From: Lachnospiraceae bacterium UBA6998
GTDB taxonomy: Bacteria > Bacillota > Clostridia > Lachnospirales > Lachnospiraceae
Direction: 5' to 3'
NCBI GenBank assembly: GCA_002448395.1
Contig: DJXS01000108.1
Location: forward strand, 1-64,000
DNA: 64,000 bases
Shown here: positions 58,988 through 64,000 of the stretch, piece after piece
Position numbering within the stretch: the first letter of the stretch is position 1
How the letters are laid out: each line of letters starts with the position of its first letter
The notes under the pieces: generated by a model
Told to the model about the DNA's origin: nothing
Seen by the model: only the letters and a program-made list of their open reading frames with translations
Databases searched by the model: none
Translations under genes and position numbers: made by a program

Positions 58988-59986
58988 TTATTTTGATTCT
59001 TTGGCGCGGATAATCGCTTTCATGATCTCCCGGAATGCGGCATACAGGACGCCGGCCACCGGCCATACGATCCAGGTGAGATCCCAGCGCATTGTCGTGA
59101 AACTCCAGATCAGATACACTGCTAATGCGATTGCCCAATACACGCCATCGTATTTCCCTGCCGCTTTGTTGAGTCTTGTATAATCGCCTTCTTCCAGCAG
59201 TCTGTCATAACCGCCCTGCCTGATACAGGTGAGCACGATCAGCTTAACGCCGACGGCACACATGACCAGCAGCAACGCTGTGCAAAGCAGCGGGAAAAGG
59301 TCGCTGTTATTGCTATACTTGACTGCATAGACTCCCAGCATGGGTACTGCCGAAACGATGCAGAGCATAACTCCGATGATCAGCCGCCTGCTGTGAGTTT
59401 CCGCATAGGCGTCCCGGCGCTCCTTCACCATTCCGTCCACGCCATAATCTGTATCGATCGCAATTCTCTCTAAATATTCGTATTTCTTTCCGCGCATCCC
59501 TTCCCGGATGAAAACGCCTACTGCAGCGGCGACCATGATCAGAAGGAGTGCTGTTCCGGCCGCTTCAGCCACGCTTACATCCATCGCGATCCGGCCCTGT
59601 TCTGCAAGCCCTGCCAAAAGGATCAGGACTACAGGAGACAAAATGCAGACCATAACGCCTGTCGAGATCAGGCGCGATGAGGATTCATTATATTCCAAAA
59701 AGGAAGACGCTTCCTCCATGGAAACACTTCTGACCGTCTCTTCGAGGCCTTTGTCAACCGGCGCAAGTTCCAATTCCGGCTTCTCTTCGATTTCATCTTT
59801 TATTAAATAGTCCGTCGTGACTCCGAAAGCTTCCGCGAGCTGCAGGATCTTCTTGAGATCCGGCACAGCCTGCGCGCTCTCCCATTTGGACACGGACTGC
59901 CTGGATACCCCCAGCCTGTTCGCCAGTTCTTCCTGCGACCAACCGTTTTTCTTTCTGTTTTCTATAATTTTGTCTGCAAGAATCAT
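58988..59986 (-). CDS. XRE-family regulator with membrane domain
   Basis: This 332-residue protein has an N-terminal helix-turn-helix (MILADKIIENRKKNGWSQEE, LANRLGVSRQSVSKWESAQ) and then a linker. Two or more pairs of membrane helices follow (about 118-165, 212-265 and 288-318). Such membrane-bound XRE proteins are frequent in Lachnospiraceae and are thought to sense envelope or peptide signals. GGAGGT precedes the ATG at 59986; the longer reading to 60112 lacks a site. Targets are not evident. Confidence 0.78.
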   Translation of the reverse strand: MILADKIIENRKKNGWSQEELANRLGVSRQSVSKWESAQAVPDLKKILQLAEAFGVTTDYLIKDEIEEKPELELAPVDKGLEETVRSVSMEEASSFLEYNESSSRLISTGVMVCILSPVVLILLAGLAEQGRIAMDVSVAEAAGTALLLIMVAAAVGVFIREGMRGKKYEYLERIAIDTDYGVDGMVKERRDAYAETHSRRLIIGVMLCIVSAVPMLGVYAVKYSNNSDLFPLLCTALLLVMCAVGVKLIVLTCIRQGGYDRLLEEGDYTRLNKAAGKYDGVYWAIALAVYLIWSFTTMRWDLTWIVWPVAGVLYAAFREIMKAIIRAKESK

Positions 59987-60186
59987 CTTACTACCTCCAC
60001 GCTCTAAGTATACCGCATGTCTGCGCTCTTTGCTTATCTGCTCCGAGTATACTTTTGACCGAAGTAGCATGCCACCAACCGTCTTTGTCAATCTGTCAAC
60101 CGGCGGTTGCAACTGCGTTCATTCCTGCAAAAAGCGAGTCGGAAGCTGTATCCGACCCGCTCTATCGATTTTTTGCAGCCAGCTTG

Positions 60187-60864
60187 TCAGCAGTCCGCCA
60201 TGGTCTTTCCTTCTCCGACAAGTCCCTGGAAATCCTTAGTGAACTGATCGATGGCTGCGTCAATTGCCGGGTTCTTTACTAATCCGTCAATGACATCCGG
60301 CGCTACGGTAACTGCCTTCACGCCATATCTGATCAGTTCAAGGACCTGCTGGCTGTTCTTGAAGCTTGCTGCAAGAAGGCCGCTGTCCAGGCCGTTTTCA
60401 GTGATCGCATCGTGGATATCCATTGCGACCTGTACGCCATCGAAGCCCATGTTGTCGATGCGGTTAACATAAGGAGCCACATACTCTGCGCCGCACTTGG
60501 CTGCCAGGAAGCCCTGCATAGCTGTGTAGATCGCTGTGCCGATGAAACGGATGCCCTCTTTCTTCAGCTGCTTCATAGCCTTGAAGCCTTCGGGGACGCA
60601 GGGAATCTTCACCAGAGTGGTCTTTCCGAGCACTTCAACGATCTTGTGCGCTTCTTCGACCATGCCCTCTGCGGTCGTTGCCGTGGCCTGCACGAACAGC
60701 TCGCCGTCCTCACCGATGATTTCGCGAATTTCCTTCAATACCTCAAAGGGATCTCTTCCTGCCTTGGCCAGGATCGAAGGGTTGGTGGAAACGCCATCAA
60801 CCGGATAATACTCATAAATGCGGCGGATCTTCTCAACATTTGCGTCATCAATACAGAATTTCAT
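60187..60864 (-). CDS. Fructose-6-phosphate aldolase-type transaldolase
   Basis: This 225-residue protein belongs to the small transaldolase/FSA group. DGVSTNPSILAKAGRDP is the family start, the Schiff-base Lys is in TLVKIPCVPEG (K86), and Q59 in LFVQATAT matches the residue that marks fructose-6-phosphate aldolases off from transaldolases. AAGGAGG precedes the ATG at 60864. It lies 43 bases after the glycyl radical enzyme gene, as in the E. coli ybiW-ybiY-fsa region, so it probably cleaves the ketose phosphate made by that enzyme. Confidence 0.85.
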   Translation of the reverse strand: MKFCIDDANVEKIRRIYEYYPVDGVSTNPSILAKAGRDPFEVLKEIREIIGEDGELFVQATATTAEGMVEEAHKIVEVLGKTTLVKIPCVPEGFKAMKQLKKEGIRFIGTAIYTAMQGFLAAKCGAEYVAPYVNRIDNMGFDGVQVAMDIHDAITENGLDSGLLAASFKNSQQVLELIRYGVKAVTVAPDVIDGLVKNPAIDAAIDQFTKDFQGLVGEGKTMADC

Positions 60865-60879
60865 TTTGTACCTCCTTAT

Positions 60880-60907
60880 GGTGTCAAAGGACCTGTCCCG
60901 TTGACAA
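60880..60907. other. Short GGACCTGTCC inverted motif between two genes
   Basis: GGACCTGTCC with flanking TGTCAAA and TTGACAA lies between the glycyl radical enzyme stop and the aldolase start. It recalls the GGGGAC-T-GTCCCC palindrome at 13.6 kb. Confidence 0.35.
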
Positions 60908-63319
60908 TTACAGTGTCTGTTCCGTTCTTCCAATAATATCGTCCTGTGTCGCTTTACTAAGGACATTGAAGAATGCGCTGTATCCCGCCACGCGGACGAT
61001 CAGGTCTTTGTGCTTCTCCGGATGCGCCTGGGCGTCCAAAAGAGTTGCTTTATCTACTACATTGTACTGCACGTGGTAACCTTCCAGGCGGTTAAAGAAT
61101 GTGCGGACGATAAATTCAAGCTTCTTGGTGTTCTCCTGCGTGGAGAGCATGGCCGGTGTGACCTTCTGGTTCAGGAGTACGCCGCCCGTGATCTCATGGG
61201 TGGGAAGCTTGGACACGCTCTTGAACACTGCGGTCGGCCCGTGCTTGTCCATGGAATGTGCAGGTGAGCATCCTTCTGCCAGGGGCTCCTTGGCGTGGCG
61301 TCCGTCAGGTGTCGCCATTGTGCCAAAACCCTGACCTACGTTCGCGGAGATCGAGGAAGTTCCTCCATAACGGATACCGCCGATCGGCCCTCTTCCGAAG
61401 CGGGTGTTCTTGTATTTCTTCATCTCATCCAGGTAGGATGCATAAGCATTCACAACCAGCTGATCGACATAATCATCGTCGTTTCCGTATTTTGGCGCGT
61501 CATTGATCAGCATCTGTCTGATCCGCTCGCCCTCTTCGCCGGCAAAGTCTGTCGCCAGAGCGTTCATGAGCTCATCGCGGGAGATCTTCTTGTCTTCATA
61601 AACCAGTTTCTTGATCGCGGAAAGGCTGTCCGCCATGTTCGCGATACCGACCTGCAGACCAGAGATGAAATCGTAAACTGCGCCGCCCTCTTTGATGGTC
61701 TTGCCGCGTCCCAGGCAGTCCTGAGTCAGGCAGGAGCAGAGGATGTCGGGCACTTCACGCTCGCTGGCCAGGTCGATGGCGTTCTCCACGATGACGCTTG
61801 CGCGGGTCAGTTCCCGGATCGCGCCGTCCCATGCTTTCATGAGGTCGTCAAAAGATTCCATATCCCGGAAGTTGCCATAATCTTTAACAAATCTCTTTCC
61901 GCTGGTCACGTCGATGCCGTTGTTCATGACCATCAGGAGAATACGAGGGAAGTTCAGGTAGCTCATGCCGGTGCAGCGATAGCCCCATTTACCGGGAACT
62001 GCGGTCTCCACACATCCGATTGCCGAATAGCAGTAAGCGTCCTCTTTTTTGACACCCTTCTCGATGAAGGAAGGAATGATGACCTCGTCGTTGTTAAATG
62101 CAGGCATGCCTGTTCCGAGTTTTAAGACCTCAAGAGCCTCATCCATGAAGGCCTGATTGATATTTCTGTGATAGCGTACCGTAAGGTTGGGCTGAGGAAG
62201 CCTCGTCTGGCCGATGGACTTCAGGATCAGGAAGGACAGCTTGTTGACTGCGTCCTTGCCATCAGCCGTCTGGCCTCCGATCGTGACGTTCTGGTACATA
62301 GGGCTTCCTGCGCTGGAGAATGTGTGCGCCTGGGAGCGGACCTTGTTGATGGTCAATGTTTTGATCCAGAGGTTGGTGAGCAGTTCTACTGCCTGATCCT
62401 CAGTGATGTTTCCCTTTTCCAGGTCGGATGCCAGATAAGGATATACATACTGGTCGAAGCGGCCGTAGCTGAGGGAGTGCCCGTTGGACTCGATCTGCAG
62501 GATCAGCTGGATGAACCAGACAGCCTGCACTGCCTCGTGGAAGGTCTCCGCCGGCTGATAAGGAACCTTATCGCAGACGCGGGCGATCTCGAGGAGTTCG
62601 GATCTCCTGGGTTCCTCCGCTGCCACCGCCTTCTCGCGGGCCAGCGCCGCAAAGCGCTCCGCGAATCCCTTCACAGCATCGATCACGATCAGGACTGCCT
62701 TGTAGAACTGGTACTTGTCGATGGATTCGGGCTCGGTCAGATCCAGCTCTGCCTTGAGCTTTCTTGCGCGGTCCTCATATCCTTTCAGACCGACCTTCAG
62801 CATGTTGCCATAGTCAACTGCCAAATGCGCGTCGCCTGCGTTGAGCTTGCCCTCCATGCCGAAGAATCCTGTGTCCATGTAGACCTGCATCTCTTCCGGC
62901 ATAAGCGCCTCGCCTCGGGATCGGAGGTTGTTGTTCTCCCAGAAGGGAGCAATCTCTCGGAGCTGCTGCTTGGTCTCCTCGGTAATATAGAAAACATCTC
63001 CGTCGCGCTTTTCAAACAGATCCAGCTCATCCAGAATGAACTTCATCGTGTACTCCGGAAAGACCGGCGCGCCGCGGTTGACGGAGGACTGATTTCCGAC
63101 CAGAACGGTCTCGTCTTCAATATATATATCCATTTTTGCCAAAATATTCTGAAGCATCAGCGCTCTCTTCATGACTGCAGGCTGATTCAGATTCTTCTTA
63201 TAGGATTCTGTAGCCAGGACAGCACGCTGTGCGTCGATGTAGGGCTTCTGATCCAGAACGCTCTCGCGGTACGCCTGCATTCTGGGCGTCAGGGATCCGA
63301 AATGTGCTTTGTTTTCCAT
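60908..63319 (-). CDS. Glycyl radical enzyme, PflD/YbiW-like
   Basis: This 803-residue enzyme has the thiyl-radical Cys in SAIGCVETAVPGKW, where GCxE points to the dehydratase/lyase branch rather than true pyruvate formate-lyase, which has two adjacent Cys. The glycyl radical site is VRVAGYSAFF (G779), 24 residues from the end. AAGGAG precedes the ATG. The aldolase gene follows on the same strand and the activase gene is divergent. For the matching E. coli trio a role in opening a sugar-phosphate ring (1,5-anhydroglucitol 6-phosphate) has been proposed, as far as I recall; the substrate here is unproven. Confidence 0.88.
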   Translation of the reverse strand: MENKAHFGSLTPRMQAYRESVLDQKPYIDAQRAVLATESYKKNLNQPAVMKRALMLQNILAKMDIYIEDETVLVGNQSSVNRGAPVFPEYTMKFILDELDLFEKRDGDVFYITEETKQQLREIAPFWENNNLRSRGEALMPEEMQVYMDTGFFGMEGKLNAGDAHLAVDYGNMLKVGLKGYEDRARKLKAELDLTEPESIDKYQFYKAVLIVIDAVKGFAERFAALAREKAVAAEEPRRSELLEIARVCDKVPYQPAETFHEAVQAVWFIQLILQIESNGHSLSYGRFDQYVYPYLASDLEKGNITEDQAVELLTNLWIKTLTINKVRSQAHTFSSAGSPMYQNVTIGGQTADGKDAVNKLSFLILKSIGQTRLPQPNLTVRYHRNINQAFMDEALEVLKLGTGMPAFNNDEVIIPSFIEKGVKKEDAYCYSAIGCVETAVPGKWGYRCTGMSYLNFPRILLMVMNNGIDVTSGKRFVKDYGNFRDMESFDDLMKAWDGAIRELTRASVIVENAIDLASEREVPDILCSCLTQDCLGRGKTIKEGGAVYDFISGLQVGIANMADSLSAIKKLVYEDKKISRDELMNALATDFAGEEGERIRQMLINDAPKYGNDDDYVDQLVVNAYASYLDEMKKYKNTRFGRGPIGGIRYGGTSSISANVGQGFGTMATPDGRHAKEPLAEGCSPAHSMDKHGPTAVFKSVSKLPTHEITGGVLLNQKVTPAMLSTQENTKKLEFIVRTFFNRLEGYHVQYNVVDKATLLDAQAHPEKHKDLIVRVAGYSAFFNVLSKATQDDIIGRTEQTL

Positions 63320-63415
63320 TCTATATGCTCCTTCATTTCTTTCGAAATTTATTTTTGTTGTGTTCGCAGTTTAATTATAGCATCCCGCCCATTTCTGTCA
63401 ATATAGTTTTCGTGA

Positions 63416-63433
63416 GAAATTATTATAAATTTC
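63416..63433. promoter_or_regulatory. Dyad in the divergent control region
   Basis: GAAATT and AATTTC flank ATTATA midway between the glycyl radical enzyme and activase genes, a likely regulator site for both. Confidence 0.45.
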
Positions 63434-63448
63434 ATTCGCAACTTATTC

Positions 63449-63477
63449 TTTACATAATCGAATGCTGATGCTATGAT
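63449..63477 (+). promoter_or_regulatory. Promoter of the activase gene
   Basis: TTTACA and TATGAT are 17 bases apart, 70 bases before the start codon. Confidence 0.65.
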
Positions 63478-63547
63478 AAGAACATGCAGAACGAACAAAT
63501 TCTCAGATCTATCCTTTGAGTAAATTAATAAGGAGCCACAATAGATT

Positions 63548-64000
63548 ATGGAAATGAAAGGAATCGTCTTTAATATTCAGAAGTTCTCCATCCACGACGG
63601 CCCGGGCGTGCGGACCACCGTCTTCCTGAAGGGATGTCCCCTCCGCTGCAAGTGGTGCTCCAACCCAGAGTCCCAGCTTTCAAGAGTACAGATCATGTAC
63701 CACAGCGATAATTGTCTGCACTGTCAGAAATGTGTACATACCTGTCCTGAGAAAGCGATCTCGGCTACAGAGGATGGAAGAATCCATATCGACTTTAATA
63801 GATGTACAGGTTGTCTTGCCTGCGTACAGGGCTGCCCCGGACGCGCGCTTACAAATGAAGGGGAATACAAAACTGTTGATGAGGTCGTAGATGTGTGTAT
63901 GCAGGATGTCGATTTCTATGAGGAGTCCGGCGGCGGTGTAACTATCTCCGGCGGCGAAGGCATGGTGCAGCCTGACTTTGTGGAGGCGCTGATCTTGCGC
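63548..64000 (+). CDS. Glycyl radical enzyme activase (radical SAM), truncated by window end
   Basis: The first 151 residues are visible. The radical SAM motif lies in LKGCPLRCKWCSNPES, and a ferredoxin-like insert follows with CLHCQKCVHTCPEKAI and CTGCLACVQGCPGRAL, binding two more 4Fe-4S clusters. VTISGGEGM is the SAM-binding segment, with Gly where Pro is usual. The enzyme makes the glycyl radical on the neighbouring 803-residue protein. AAGGAG lies 12 bases before the ATG at 63548. It runs opposite to its partner, whereas in most loci the two genes are in line. Confidence 0.9.
   Translation, partial: MEMKGIVFNIQKFSIHDGPGVRTTVFLKGCPLRCKWCSNPESQLSRVQIMYHSDNCLHCQKCVHTCPEKAISATEDGRIHIDFNRCTGCLACVQGCPGRALTNEGEYKTVDEVVDVCMQDVDFYEESGGGVTISGGEGMVQPDFVEALILR

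Noticed and set aside
1-64000. tRNA, rRNA and complete insertion sequences
   Set aside because: Reading the intergenic regions showed no cloverleaf-like or rRNA-like segment and no transposase with DDE or HUH motifs.

Overview
The window looks like chromosome from an anaerobic, low-to-mid GC Gram-positive bacterium of the Clostridia, most likely a gut Lachnospiraceae relative. The signs are strong AAGGAGG-type ribosome binding sites, TGnTATAAT promoters, two-gene chromate-type transporters, a QueT-type ECF transporter, several radical SAM proteins, a glycyl radical enzyme with its activase, and a large set of plant-glycan and starch enzymes. This is inference from gene content; no rRNA or tRNA gene is visible to settle it.

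Layout. 1-1.8 kb: the end of an ECF-transporter-like operon and a pectinesterase. 1.8-3.6 kb: a 20-bp tandem repeat grown from a terminator, then a PD-(D/E)XK-like nuclease gene set between clusters of a GTGCCCAAC repeat. 3.7-8.2 kb: aldo/keto reductase with ferredoxin domain, YbaK-type editing protein, membrane-anchored HAD phosphatase, radical SAM protein. 8.2-9.9 kb: a three-gene HipB-HipS-HipT toxin-antitoxin operon with four evenly phased operators. 10-11.5 kb: lactonase and an orphan 62-bp repeat array. 11.5-17.5 kb: sucrose hydrolase, HD hydrolase, lipoprotein, YgiQ. 17.5-19.3 kb: a second copy of the nuclease gene between two 62-bp repeat arrays. 19.4-26.8 kb: housekeeping hydrolases, PepT, potassium channel, and an ECF sigma/anti-sigma/DUF4349 operon. 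26.9-29.3 kb: a large divergent adenosine deaminase-like protein. 29.4-38.2 kb: a maltose/maltodextrin locus (MalL, MalQ, YesL-like protein, MalEFG ABC transporter, LacI regulator). 38.3-41.8 kb: QueT and a permuted GH3 glucosidase. 42-45.8 kb: a PhoB/PhoR-like pair followed by a Na/Pi cotransporter with a Pho-box-like site. 45.8-46.4 kb: a second, unrelated set of 63-64 bp repeats. 46.4-54.1 kb: chromate-type transporter pair, Na/Ca exchanger, and a GH5/SGNH/ManA-ROK fusion/LtaS-like operon. 54.4-60 kb: KdgF cupin, HflX and small genes. 60.2-64 kb: FSA-type aldolase, glycyl radical enzyme and the divergent, truncated activase gene.

The most unusual content is the nuclease-plus-repeat system. 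Two paralogous proteins of 277 and 278 residues share a start-proximal leader and a PD-(D/E)XK-like C-terminal half. Each is bracketed by clusters of a repeat with a GTGCCCAAC core, in arrays with a strict 62-bp period that switch orientation around a conserved centre. Each nuclease appears to travel with its own repeat subfamily, and an orphan array of one subfamily lies 6 kb away. This resembles the REPIN/RAYT relationship, but with a different enzyme. I do not recognise it as a named system.

The carbohydrate genes fit together: extracellular maltodextrin is bound by the MalE-like lipoprotein, imported by MalFG, and processed by MalQ and MalL under a LacI-type regulator. Pectin-related enzymes (pectinesterase, KdgF), sucrose hydrolase, GH5 and GH3 enzymes point to use of plant material.
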